Position numbers and translations under genes: made by a program. From Wolfiporia cocos (Eukaryota > Basidiomycota > Agaricomycetes > Polyporales > Phaeolaceae), in the NCBI GenBank assembly GCA_029448655.1, contig JACCLO010000006.1, positions 744,001 to 808,000 of the forward strand: a stretch of 64,000 nt of DNA. The letters run 5' to 3'. The notes under the pieces are model-generated. The model was not told the origin of the DNA. It saw only the letters and a program-made list of their open reading frames with translations, and ran no database searches. Positions 44,820 to 59,513 of the stretch are shown here, in pieces. How positions within the stretch are numbered: position 1 is the stretch's first letter; every line of letters starts with the position of its first letter.

Positions 44820-46535
44820 CTATAGATGGAACAGCTCCTTGACATGTTGAACTGCAGCAGGATCCCCAGTGTTCTGGCCCACATCAATCAGTTGTTGTTA
44901 TAATACAAAAAGAGCTATACCTTGGTGAGCTCGTCACTGATTTTAACGCAGGGCTGAGAGTTGACAGAGGCCAACTTGATGACCATGTTCAGTGCCTTAC
45001 TCCTTGCACCGGTAGATTGGGACTTGAAGTCATTAGTAAGGGATGTCCCAATGCCAAACGATGCTGTAACCACCATTAGCGATGCAACTCCGTCTTTTCA
45101 GGAGCTATGGTGCACCCACAAATGAAGCCAATCTCGTCACACTGCTGCTTCAACCGGATTGCCTTGTCTACGTTCAAAGCATCTGAGAAGATGATTGTCT
45201 TTTCGCGGTGGTCAATGCCCAACTGTTGGTAGACCTCTCGCGCACGTGGTGCATAGATGAACGGGTCGCCAGAGTCCTGCCGTAGGCCTTTCCATCGCCG
45301 TGCTTGCTCTGGATTGAGCACAAAATCCTGCCATGCGATGGTTGGAGCGGATAACTGTGATTTGCATACAATGCTCACCTTGAAGAACACCTCTGTCGAG
45401 AACGTGTCCGTCAGCGCCAGCAAGAGCGCGTTTGGGTACATAGTCTCCCAAAGGGTAAGCGCAATGGCGTTCGCATGCTCATATCCCTTAAGTGCTCCCA
45501 CCTGCACTCAATAGGAGGTTAGTGTTAAAAGGAAGCGACATCCTTGAGGCACACGCACGGCCATGTACCACTCGCTGCGAGGACGCACGCATCAATCTGA
45601 CAATAACGGAATGCTCCGTGTGCAAGCACGTACTGAGCGATGGTCCCTATGGGTGTCAGGTTGTACTTTCGCGCCAAGTGGACCTGTGCAGGGAGGTCAT
45701 AGCCAGAGTTGCCAATATTGCTCAAGGAAAGACAAACGTTACTCGTTCCAAGCAGCTTGCCTTGGCCGGGGAAGTCATTCGATGCGCGTATAAGGCCCCG
45801 GACGACAAGATCCTGCGTATGGAGCGACCGCCGCCGCCGGGTGCCAAACTCGCTGAACGTGCAATCCGCGTTGAGAAGCGATTCTGCCTTTGCGTACGCT
45901 GACTCTGTTTGCCATCCCGGGTCAGTACACATTCCAGCATGTCATCCGGCGTGCCGCTCACCCTCTTGGCCGTCATAGTTCCAGTCCGTATCCACCACAC
46001 GGAAGTATATCTCACTGAGGCATGACATCAGCGGTACCTCCCACAGGATGGTCTCGACCCAAGGGCCGACTGCCTCGACATTGAGGTGCCCAAGGCGGCC
46101 GTCGTCTGAGGTGGGCACGAAAGTGACATGCACTTGTTCAGGCTTGAAGCGATATGCAGCGAGATAGTCGATGTACTCCTGGGTAAAATAAGAGCAGGTT
46201 GCTTGGAGCCAAGAACGCTCGTCTTCTGTGAGCCTCAAGCGAGCAAAGTCTATCGTCCCACGCATGAGCCCAGTGAAATTGGGTGATATGAGATGGCTCA
46301 CGGGTGATAGACTCCTTGAATGCCTCGACAGCCTCGCGCGTGAATGGGACGTCCTTGTCCCGATGCGTGAAGCGGTAGGAGGCATGCACGTCTGGGAAAT
46401 GGTGCAGGACGGCCTGCTGCATCGTGAACTGGGTCACTGTGTCAGCCCGTCGGTCTGCTCTGACATTGGCGAAATGAGGACCTTGTACAGGTCTGTATCG
46501 AGGATGGATACTGGGGGGACGACAGGGGAGGCCAT
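44820..46535 (-). CDS. NPT1: Nicotinate phosphoribosyltransferase (NPT1), 426 aa, 9 exons
   Basis: The enzyme makes nicotinate mononucleotide from nicotinate and PRPP, the first step of NAD salvage. Exons: 46482-46535, 46302-46428, 45962-46249, 45738-45904, 45634-45683, 45559-45574, 45120-45501, 44921-45063, 44820-44873; introns 47-57 nt. The total of 1281 nt closes in frame, close to yeast Npt1 (429 aa). Family landmarks: SILDTDLYK at the N-terminus, FGTRRRRS followed by the His of the phosphorylation loop (LHTQDL), LLGTSN, LTPIGTIAHEW, the substrate-binding RQDSGDP, FSDALN, FGIGTSLTNDF and VIKLASV. Exon 6 has only 16 nt. It is divergent from RRP41, with 134 bp between the start codons. Confidence 0.93.
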
Positions 46536-46588
46536 GGTGTGCGGGGAGAGAGAGACAGATTCAGAGGTGGCTGACGACGGTGCGCGCA

Positions 46589-46619
46589 TAGACGCGATCG
46601 CCGATCGCGATCGCGTCTA
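46589..46619. promoter_or_regulatory. Perfect 13-bp inverted repeat in the NPT1/RRP41 promoter
   Basis: The arms TAGACGCGATCGC and GCGATCGCGTCTA are separated by 5 bp. It sits centrally between the two start codons, so a dimeric regulator bound here could act on both genes. No known factor is assigned. Confidence 0.5.
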
Positions 46620-46669
46620 CGACCGAATATTATTTATTACCCAGCACTACCTCCTGCTCAAAACAACCG

Positions 46670-50640
<3,971 letters not shown>

Positions 50641-50914
50641 ACGCGTTCATCCATACATCCGCTGCCATCCAGCGGTCATTGGCTCCCGAACTTGTAACTG
50701 AGTGGAGGGACACAAAATGGGCTTGCCAGACGACTCGTAGAATATTGCAATGCGCGCGGTTACGTAATCGCGCGCTTGTCTGTATGTATACTTGTAAACG
50801 CCCTAATCACATCGTTGCCGGGTCCCATCTCGTTCGCTGTGCCTGCTGTCTGCCCTCGGATTCTCATAGTTCAACTGAACACGTCAATTCTGTAAAAACG
50901 CGCTAGAACGAACG

Positions 50915-51817
50915 ATGGCGGATGTGCGTGCACTGCTGAAAGCGAAGCGCCAGGAGGTGCGCATCTCGCACCCACTTGCGACGTATACGTCCACCGGGCA
51001 GCTGCGCTGCATCGCGTGTGGGACGCCCGTGAAGGAGGGCTCGGCGTGGAACGGACATGTCGGGAGCAAGGCACATCGGACGAACGTCGCGCGGATGAAG
51101 GAGGAGGAGCGCCAGCGCGAGGAGCGGGCGAGGCTGGAGCAAGAGGAAGAGGAGAGACAGAGGAAGAGGAAGGCGGAGGAGGACGGGGAAGAAGGAGGCG
51201 AGGGGGCAAAAAGGCAAAGACTGGACGTGGACGAGGACGAGGACGAGGAAGGGCAGGACGAGGAGGGGGAACAAGGCGCGCAGCCAACGGCGGGTGGATT
51301 TCCCGCGGGCTTCTTCTCCGACCCGTCGCGCGCACCTCCGCCCCCGACCTCGGACGACTCTGACGATGAACAAGATGATGTCTCAGCAGCGAACGCCGCT
51401 CCCGCGCCTCGGGCTGCCGCGCCGTCCGCACTCGACACCGAGTGGGAACAGTTCGCGAACACAGTGCTGAACGCGCCCGACACGATGGAGACATACGAGC
51501 GTGCGACGGTATTTGCGGAGCCTGTGCTTGCGGCGGAGGTGCCGGAAGGGTTCCCGTCACAGGGAGACGCGGACACGGCCGGCGAGGTCGATGGACGCGA
51601 GGCCATGCTCGATGAAGCGGAGAAGCGGAGGTGGCGAGAGCAGGAGGATCGCGAGCTGATTATGGACAGGCTCCTGGACGAGGAGCGCGCACAGGAGGAG
51701 GCAGACGCGAAGGTCGTGATGCTCAAAACGCGGCTCGAGGCATTGCGCAGGGCAAGGGAAGCAAGGTTAGCGAATGGGAAGAGCAAGGGCAAAGAGAAAG
51801 CGACAGGAGCCAAGTGA
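50915..51817 (+). CDS. ZNF830/CCDC16-like zinc finger coiled-coil protein, 300 aa
   Basis: This is a single-exon gene. A C2H2-type finger at residues 32-54 (C32, C35, H48, H54) lies in RCIACGTPVKEGSAWNGH and is followed by SKAHR, the arrangement of ZNF830 and related splicing-associated proteins. Residues about 60-110 are Glu/Arg-rich and strongly coiled-coil-like, then comes an acidic stretch, then a FPAGFFSD motif that is typical of the family, and a second charged helix near the C-terminus (about 240-290). The role in human is in spliceosome-associated complexes and genome stability; in fungi it is inferred. It starts 275 bp after citrate synthase and ends 106 bp from COX10. Confidence 0.8.
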   Translation: MADVRALLKAKRQEVRISHPLATYTSTGQLRCIACGTPVKEGSAWNGHVGSKAHRTNVARMKEEERQREERARLEQEEEERQRKRKAEEDGEEGGEGAKRQRLDVDEDEDEEGQDEEGEQGAQPTAGGFPAGFFSDPSRAPPPPTSDDSDDEQDDVSAANAAPAPRAAAPSALDTEWEQFANTVLNAPDTMETYERATVFAEPVLAAEVPEGFPSQGDADTAGEVDGREAMLDEAEKRRWREQEDRELIMDRLLDEERAQEEADAKVVMLKTRLEALRRAREARLANGKSKGKEKATGAK

Positions 51818-51923
51818 TAACCTCGCGTTGCGTTGCATTGCCGTGCAATTGCTCGAGTTCAATGTGTAGTGATAGCATTCACGGACGATTGTATACATAG
51901 GAAGTACGAATACACACAGTTAA

Positions 51924-53264
51924 TTATGCTGGTTGCAGGTCCGCAGATGCTGGTGAGCTCTGCTCCTCCTGCTTTTGCTCCTCAGCTTGCGTGCCGATCC
52001 ACGAGCTCCAATCCAGCCCCCGCTTGCAGAACATCATCAACCCGAGCATGACAGGCAAGTACCACAAACTGTGCTGGAAGACTCGGCGTGCATGCTTCTC
52101 GCTCCCGCTCTTCCAGAATCTCCATGCCGCCACCAAGCACACCGCGTTTGGCGCGAGGCTCAGCAAGCCGAACGTCCAGGTCGTCAGGCCGGAGAGGGGC
52201 ACGAGCACAGCGCAGATGCCGGCGAGGAGGCCCGCGTGGCGAAGTGCGACAAGAGCGTTCTTCGCGGGATCCAATACGCAGAGCATACGGTACCCCGCCT
52301 GCGCATACGCTTCGCGCACAACATGCGAGAGCGCGTTGAAGTGTGGGAATTGCCAGCTGAAGAGCAGCGCGAACAGGGCAAGTGGGGCAAGGGGGTTGTC
52401 TCCAGCGAGATGCAGCATAGAATCGAGAGGTGCGGACGACAGGAAGGGCGGGAGGAAAAACTCGACAGGGTGTGCAGACGAGGGGAGGAGGGCACCCTCG
52501 CACGCGGTCCAGCCCATGAGCGGTGGAATCCCGCCGACGACTGCACCGACCCAGGTATTTAGGATGCTCTTGCGTTTCAGCCAGGTGTATGCGCCCGCAT
52601 ATAACGCGATATTCGCCGCGCCAAGGAGAGCTGTCGTTGGGTTGACCATGGTCCAAAGGACTACAGGCCCCGTGGCGCCCGTCGCGAGCGCAAACCCAGC
52701 GGCGTGCACGGGACTGATGGCGCGGCGGACGAGGGGGCGCATGCGTGTGCGCGCCATCTGCGCGTCAAAGGGCACCTCCTGGAGCTGGTTGAGCGCATTC
52801 GCAGAGGCGCAGCAGAGGGTGGTGCCGAGCGCGGTGGAGAGGAGCACGGGCACGGTGGTCGGAAGCGGGGAGAGCGCAACGCCAGCCATCGCGCTGAGCA
52901 CGATGAGCGCGGTGAGACGCGACTTGGAGAGCTGGCTGTAGACGGTGAGCAGCCGGCGTGCGGTGAGAGGCTCGCTTGCGCGGTAGGAGCGGGCAGGCGG
53001 GTAGGCGGTGCCGTCCAATGAGAGGGCCTGGGTTTGTGCTATTGGCGGCGGCGGCTCGGCCGAGAGTGAGCGTCGCTGCGGCGGGCTTCTTGTCCAGCGG
53101 TCATTGTGGAAGAAATACCAGCTGAAGTTGACTGGCTTGCTCGCCGCGAGGGAGGAGGACAGCCGGGCGGGCACGGGTCGATGGGTCGCGCGGAGACTGG
53201 ATGCGCACCCGCGGCATACATACGACGGGCAGAACGCCGCCAACGGGGTGTTCAACGCCCGCAT
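51924..53264 (-). CDS. COX10: Protoheme IX farnesyltransferase COX10, mitochondrial
   Basis: It farnesylates heme b to heme o, the first step towards heme a of cytochrome oxidase, in the inner mitochondrial membrane. It is a single exon of about 446 aa from the chosen start, MRALNTPLAAFCPSYVCRGC at 53264, which reads like an import presequence. The frame is open to 53381 and a start there would add 39 residues. Landmarks: SQLSKSRLTALIVLSAMAG, the prenyl-pyrophosphate site NALNQLQEVPFDAQMARTR, KRKSILNTWVGAVVGGIPP, FSWQFPHF and the C-terminal HSLWYLPVML. There are about eight hydrophobic segments. The C-terminus ends in a Gln/Glu-rich tail. Confidence 0.93.
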   Translation of the reverse strand: MRALNTPLAAFCPSYVCRGCASSLRATHRPVPARLSSSLAASKPVNFSWYFFHNDRWTRSPPQRRSLSAEPPPPIAQTQALSLDGTAYPPARSYRASEPLTARRLLTVYSQLSKSRLTALIVLSAMAGVALSPLPTTVPVLLSTALGTTLCCASANALNQLQEVPFDAQMARTRMRPLVRRAISPVHAAGFALATGATGPVVLWTMVNPTTALLGAANIALYAGAYTWLKRKSILNTWVGAVVGGIPPLMGWTACEGALLPSSAHPVEFFLPPFLSSAPLDSMLHLAGDNPLAPLALFALLFSWQFPHFNALSHVVREAYAQAGYRMLCVLDPAKNALVALRHAGLLAGICAVLVPLSGLTTWTFGLLSLAPNAVCLVAAWRFWKSGSEKHARRVFQHSLWYLPVMLGLMMFCKRGLDWSSWIGTQAEEQKQEEQSSPASADLQPA

Positions 53265-53554
53265 CTGCCGCCGCGACGAGATGAGCTTTGCGCACAGAAG
53301 AGAGCGAGAAAACACACCGACGTTGGGCGCACAGGCCAAGCTGCATTCCAGTTTCATTCGGCGCCAGTGCTCGGTTCCCACGTTGCTCGTTCCTACTCAC
53401 CGTCACCCCGTCGGTGGCCCCGACGCCCACGCCTGCTTTTCTTTTGCGAAACAGCCTCTACCTGCTTCGCTTCGAGGCCTGTATTTAACTGTAGCCCACG
53501 GCCTGCAGCTCTGCTCTCAAACTTTCTGACGACACCGCTCAAACCGACGCAGCC

Positions 53555-54930
53555 ATGCCCGGAACACATCTGCTGCCCCCTAACCTCCTCAAGCTTTTCG
53601 CGCCGCGGCCCCAGCTGCCCTACACGCGCCCGCTGGACAGAGACATCGACCGCGTACGTCCCAAAAACGTGGACGGCGTTGCCCATATCCTTGCACAACT
53701 CCAAGAGGACAAGACGCAAGGTATGATTGACTCGGGCGGAGGCGAGGGAATGGAGGAGGGCGAGGAACCCGGGTTTACGTATGCGGAGGAGACCAAGCGT
53801 GCGATCCGCAGGGAGGAGCGCAAGGCGAAGAAAACAGAGGAATTCAAGATCGCCAAGGAGACTTGTTCGTGCCCCATGCTGTAAACGGCGCATGCCGTGC
53901 TGACTTGGCTGTTACAGACAAGCCCGCGGACGACCCCGAGGCTGTTGGGGATCCTTACAAGACGCTGTTCATCGCTCGCTTGGTGCGCCCTTAACGTAAC
54001 TGACACCGGCGCGTAGTGATGCTAACCCTACGTTAGCACAAGGGTGCCACGGACGCCGACCTGCGACGCGAGTTTGAGGGTTTCGGCAGCATTGAGCGGG
54101 TGCGCATCGTTCGCGACAAAAAGGGCCGCAGCCGCGGCTATGCTTTCATTGTTTTCGAGCGCGAGCGTGACATGAAAGGTACACATCTGATTCTCGATCG
54201 CGCGTAGCAGACTAACCCAGCGGACTTGCGTGCGCCCAACCCACGCCTCGTATGGTGATGTATAGCTGCATACAAGGAGTCTGATCGCTTGCAAATCATG
54301 GGCAAGAGAGTGCTTGTTGACGTCGAACGCGGCCGCACCGTACGTGGATGGAAACCTCGACGACTGGGCGGAGGCCTCGGCGGGCGCCCCAAACCTGAAC
54401 CTCCTGCCCCCTTCCTTGGCCGTGGTGGGTTCCGAGGCGGCTTCCGTGGAGGAGGAGATCGAGGAGGAGATCGAGGCGGATTTCGTGGAGGCCGGGGAGG
54501 TGGATTCCGGGGAGGATTTGGCGGTGGTGGCGGCGGCGGCGGCGGCGGAGGCTTCAGGGGTGGTCGGGACGATTTCGGTGGAGGAGGGCGTGGCGGCGGA
54601 TTCGGCGGCGGATTCAGGTACGTCGTCTACTCACCTTACCGTCACGGCAGACTTCAACCGACAATCACTTGCAGAGGACGTGGCGGTGGAATCGGTTACC
54701 AAGGCCCTGGCGGATTCGGTGGCGATAACGGGTACGGACCACCAAATGGCGGCCCTGGAGGACCGGGCGGACCAGGAGGGTATGGAGGCCCCGGTGGTGG
54801 GTACGGTGGACCCCCGGGAGGTGGGTATGGCCCGCCAGGCGGCTTCGGCGGCGGTTACCGCGGTGGAATGAAGCGAGAGGATGGTCCAGGAGGGTATGAT
54901 GACCGTGACACGAAGCGTCCGCGCTATTAG
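53555..54930 (+). CDS. SNP1: U1 snRNP 70-kDa protein (U1-70K), 374 aa, Gly-rich tail
   Basis: It binds stem-loop I of U1 snRNA and helps define 5' splice sites. Exons: 53555-53864, 53918-53982, 54037-54178, 54266-54617, 54675-54930. Landmarks: N-terminal [17 protein letters not shown] (contact with U1-C and Sm core), the RRM with RNP2 LFIARL and RNP1 RGYAFIVF, and the family signature [18 protein letters not shown] followed by LGGGLGG. The C-terminal third is RGG and Gly repeats (FRGG, GGPGG), with no long Arg-Ser or Arg-Asp/Glu tract as in the human protein. The spliced length and frame are consistent. It is divergent from COX10 and in the same direction as the next gene. Confidence 0.92.
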
Positions 54931-57263
54931 GTTACTGCGATGCCGACCGCTGCCGTTTTTCGGGTTCGGTCTTGGTAAGGCGGATGGCTGCAAGGTGACT
55001 GTCTCCTGCAAGCCCTGTGTAGGGTTTGCCGGCAGACTGATGATGCTCGGATCGCTCTTCCTCTTTCCATCTCGTCTCCTTTACAACATAACTCGCGTCC
55101 CCTCTCCGCGCGCCGCATGAACTGTGGCATTTGCGTAAGTGTTGCCGTTTGTTTTGTATTTCGCTGCACACAGGTAATCACGAGGCAAGTATGTATGTCG
55201 GCGATGGTGATTGATCTTGCAGCTCGACGTATGCGATCCAGTTGGAATGGGGACATGATTGATGATCAGTTCAACAGCATTGGCTTAGCTCGGTGCAAGC
55301 TCGGTCCTCGGCGCATTTGACGGCTGCATTGCTGCGCAGAGCACAAAGATGATGATGACGGCCATGTGATGACGGCCATGTGTAAGTTTTAGGTGGGTGG
55401 TAGAGGTAACGATTATGTCCCGTAGCTCTTTCCAATCGTCGCATCGACTGCGTCAGTTGTCCGTGTGAGTCGCCTCGGTCGTTCAGCGATACTCTCGACG
55501 CGTTCGTCACGCAAACGAAACACATCTAGCGCGGCGATTTTGGATCGCCAGCTGTGACGCCCTGCTTCTCTCGCCTAGCGCTGATCCGCCCACTGTACTG
55601 CATTCTGGCTGATTTGCTCGGCATCCGTCTGGAGAGCTGCATCATCCGGATCAGACTCTATTCGAGTAGTCAATCATCCCCAGATCCCAACATGCTGCAT
55701 CTCATCAGACTTGCCGTCAGAATCACCGCCGGGAGAATCACTTCGTTGTGTCAGTGCTACGGGTGACTGCCATCTGCTCGGCGCAAGTGGTACTGAGATT
55801 GCCAGTATGCACGTCTTCTCTTCTTTCGGGTCCAAGCGATCTTGGCGGTGTGATGCTTGGACTCTCGACAACAGTTCCCACACTGACAACCCGCACAAGG
55901 CAGTGCATGTCGGGTGGTTTGCAAGTGCAATACGTGGTAGACAACCTTATGCGCAAGACCGCCACCTAATCGTCGGCAACCTCTTATCGTCGTTTCATCT
56001 GTGAGAGACAGACCGAGCTCTCTTAAGACTTTGTTCCTGAACCCAGATCTAGGGGACTGGAGGATGAAACGCATGCGTTGCGAACTGGCTGCGATCGGTT
56101 TATTCGATACGAAAGCTGTGCAAAGTCGACTTCCTCTTCAGTAACGCCGTTGCATAGTTCCTGACAGAGAGCCCACTAATCTATCAGACAAATGCGGACG
56201 AGGTTCCTAGACTTTCCTAGATCGTTTTGCTCGTCGACGACATGATGCGGTCAGAGGACTGGCCTTTTAGGCGTGGACCTTGGACCCATCGCGCGCCTGG
56301 GATCCTCACCACCAGAGCCGTGCGATGGGTACGATAGAGGCTCGGTATGAAGTCGCCGAAGGCCCGGATGAACGATGCTGCTGTCCATGCCCCACACCGC
56401 GATGATCGGCAACGTTCCTGGGGGTCCTCTCATACGACAACAGTGTCCCCGTGCCAACACAACCTCGAGAATGGCTTTCGGGGGACCAGAGTCGCGTCTG
56501 CGCCACACGCGTGCAGCCGACCGAACGACTCATTGACACGACCTCCGATATCGGCTCGCTAATGTGCGGTACCGAGGAGCTTCAATCACTGCGGCCGCGC
56601 AGAGCTGACGCGCCGCGCCGCTTGACAACGCAGAATCATTGGTGGCGATGCTACCGGTCAATGTCCCTGACAAACCTTTGCCTGAACATCCGAATGATCG
56701 GTACACAACCAATCCTAGCCGTGCTGATTTGGTTGCCTGACGGATGGAATGTTCGTAGGGAGCTGGTGTAGCAAAGCTGAACCCAACTTTCGCGGCTGGG
56801 GCTCGCAAGTTGTAGTAGGTCACATTTGCCATCTGAAACCCGGATCTGCGATCCAGTACGGATTCGGAATTGTGGATGACGCCGAGGGCGCGCTCCAGTT
56901 GGCATAGTCCGCATCAGGGACTTGTTTTTGCGTGTCAAACATGTGAACCCCTATGACAGATTCCCTTCCTTCGATGCGGCACTGAGTCTATCCCTGGTCT
57001 CCGCCGCCCGTCGCTGCGCCCAGCCGTCGCGACGGCGTACTGACCCAGCCTATCTCAAGATCCCAATTGTGCAAGCGAGCGACACGGCACGGTGAGATCT
57101 CCTTGAACACTCTCGATCTGACAAGGTTTGTCCTGCTTGACTTCTCGCGCAGCCTTCCTCGGGCCAAGCCAGTCGCGTAACTTTTGTTTCCCTGACTCTC
57201 TTACGTAGTACAAAGGTATATAGCGTCATTCTCTCCTCAATGTGCATCCCGCCTCACCACCTC
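54931..57263. other. 2.3-kb intergenic stretch, no gene recognised
   Basis: The ORFs here (up to about 128 codons, on both strands) show no known motif and no plausible chain of exons. A short direct repeat of GATGACGGCCATGT is at about 55350-55380. The long upstream region of the homeobox gene may be regulatory. A non-coding RNA gene cannot be excluded. Confidence 0.55.
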
Positions 57264-58933
57264 ATGGCTCGTAAGTACGTGGGAGATATCTGAAGCGCTG
57301 TCACTGATACATGTACTAGCTCAACCTCGCGACTTGGATGGTCTGGATGTGGAGACATCTGATATCAGTCATCCAGCCAATTCAGCGGCCTCGTCACCTA
57401 AGTTCGCGCCACCATCTCCTTGCAACTCAGACAAGGTCCCAGAGCAGATGGACGAGGACGAGCCGCCAGAATCGCCGTCTACGAAGCAACCTCGACGTAA
57501 TAGCACTCCAGAGTCCAAGGAAAAGCGCAAGCGCTCTCGCGTTACACCAGAGCAGCTAGTTCAGCTCGAACAATTTTTTGCCACCGACAAGAGCCCTACA
57601 GCAGTACGGCGGAAGGAGATCAGTAATCTCCTCGGCATGAACGAAAGGCAGACGCAGATTTGGTTCCAGAATCGGTACGTGTCGTCCTCCCATGCCTCTG
57701 ATATCCATGATCTAAGGTAGGACGATCATAATAGACGGGCAAAAGCGAAGTCACAAGCCAGCACCAAGGGTCAGTTCTCTCCGCTGGGAATGCACCCGGA
57801 GTTTTCTACAGCCGACAATGCCGATCTCCGCAGTCGTTTGCATGAGCCAGAACGTGAGCTTCCTTTACTTAAGCTGTCGACTGGACCCATGCTAATGTCA
57901 TGGCGTCAGATCTCTCGACAATTCCCTGCACTGAGCTGGTAGTGGGGACGTGGCGGCGTATATCCTCAGTTCTTGACAAAGACGACCTGATTGCATGCAT
58001 CTGCGACGCAAGGCGGTGTCTTTTCTGGTATATTTTTTGTGACGGGAATGGCTTTAAAATCGAGGTGCCATTCGAGACTGTTACGGATATCAGACTCACG
58101 CAGGTTTCTCCCGGAATGGCGCTGGCCTCATTCACACTCTCCCGGCCTCCCTTGTTCTATCGCGAATGCCCGAACTCTACGGCGAGTGATCCCGCCGCCT
58201 CACGTTACTGGAAGCCGTGGTCGGACTGGACAGAGAATGGGCAGGCCACCAAGGTCCTGCGACACGATTTGACAGGATCGGCCGTCCACCTATCCCATGT
58301 TCAGCAAAAACTAAATGCAAGCGGACTGCATGGTCCCATATCTCCGCCGGTACCCGAAGGCGAGAGCCGACTTGACAGCGGATCAGCACACTCCCCTCTG
58401 ATTAGACATCAGTCTCACCGGCCAAGCGATCCGTCACCAAACATCAGTCCCTTTAGGCGGCGTAGCCACCCCTACCTGCTCCCTACCGACCACCCACGCC
58501 CATCTCCCGTACGGTCGCCTTCGACTCACTATCTTCCTACCGCCGGCAGCTACCTCTCCCAATGGCCTGACGATACCGAAAGCGGGCAACCTTCGCCACG
58601 CTTTCTAGGATCGCCCTCTGCCTCTGCTCGTCAATCGCCTCACCAAGGTACGCATCCTACCTGCATGGCAGACTGGTATGCTCACGGTTCTGTCGCTCAT
58701 CAGAATTTGTACCTGGCGGGATAGGAGCCATGGGTATGCCGAGCTTTCCCTCCGCATCTGCGTCAGCGATAGGGGTTCCGAGCGAGCCATCGCGACAGGG
58801 CGTGGAGCCCCCGTCCGTCCCCATTGATCATATGTACGTTGTTTCAGGGTATCAGCTTCCCGAGCAGGGCAATCATGCCATGGGCATGCCTGGTTTTGCT
58901 CACGATCCAATGAATCCCCATGCACCACAGTAG
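57264..58933 (+). CDS. Homeobox transcription factor, 482 aa
   Basis: Exons: 57264-57270, 57320-57674, 57735-57853, 57910-58647, 58704-58933 (1449 nt). The homeodomain is at about residues 70-127: basic arm KRKRSRVTPEQL, helix 3 QTQIWFQNRRAKAK with the invariant Trp, Phe, Asn and Arg; intron 2 splits the Arg codon after WFQN. After it comes a second conserved block of the basidiomycete family (LSTIPCTELVVGTWRRI, CLFWYI, PPLFYRE). The rest is Pro/Ser-rich and probably disordered. Such proteins act in mushroom development and hyphal growth, but the target genes here are unknown. It is not a mating-type HD pair: only one gene is present and the homeodomain is of the typical class. Confidence 0.88.
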
Positions 58934-59513
58934 CAGCAGTAATGCGCCTGTTCGCTCGTTGAGTGCATCTTGGTAATCGATCTGGTTCAGTCGCTCCTTA
59001 TTTATCTCTGTCTTGTTGTACCGAACGTCCATCGGCGCAATGACAGCGCCTGTAGAGTTCGCATTTACTAGTACATTATCCCATGATAATCCACAGCACC
59101 CTCCGCGAATCTATGTAGCCGGGTCAGACGCTGCACTGGATAACAGTATTTATTCACCTACTCTCAATGACGATTGGTCCACATTCATGTATCGTAACAT
59201 CCTTTTATGCCTCAGTTATAGCGAGAACACTCATGCGATGGTCTCTCCAACGTGTTTAAAGGCGCATCATCTTGTCGAGCGCGCCCAAAGATGCGAGAAT
59301 TACCGTAAGCAAATCAATAGTTCTTCCGGTCAATCGGAGAATGTCCCTTGATTATGCGGATCGTCCGCTTGTTCTCATAAGGTCACACACCACCGCAAAC
59401 ACAGCATGCATTGCCGCCGCCAACATGCTTCTCAGAACTGCTTACGAATAATCCTTGGCAATTGAGAGGTACTAGTACAGTATGTCCGGTCCACCTCCAT
59501 CAGAGACGACATC
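58934..59513. other. Convergent intergenic region, homeobox gene and ARPC2
   Basis: The stretch is 580 bp. The ORF at 59013-59351 shows no known motif. It presumably holds both terminators; nothing else is seen. Confidence 0.5.

Noticed and set aside
50884..51813. Ser-rich ORF antisense to the zinc finger gene
   Set aside because: It is a shadow of Glu/Arg-rich coding sequence on the plus strand.
54314..54871. Acidic ORF overlapping the end of U1-70K in another frame
   Set aside because: It runs through the spliced Gly-rich tail of U1-70K. The U1-70K frame alone matches the family and the splice sites.
57264..58933. A mating-type HD1/HD2 locus
   Set aside because: There is a single homeobox gene, of the developmental type, without a divergently paired partner or the usual neighbour gene MIP.
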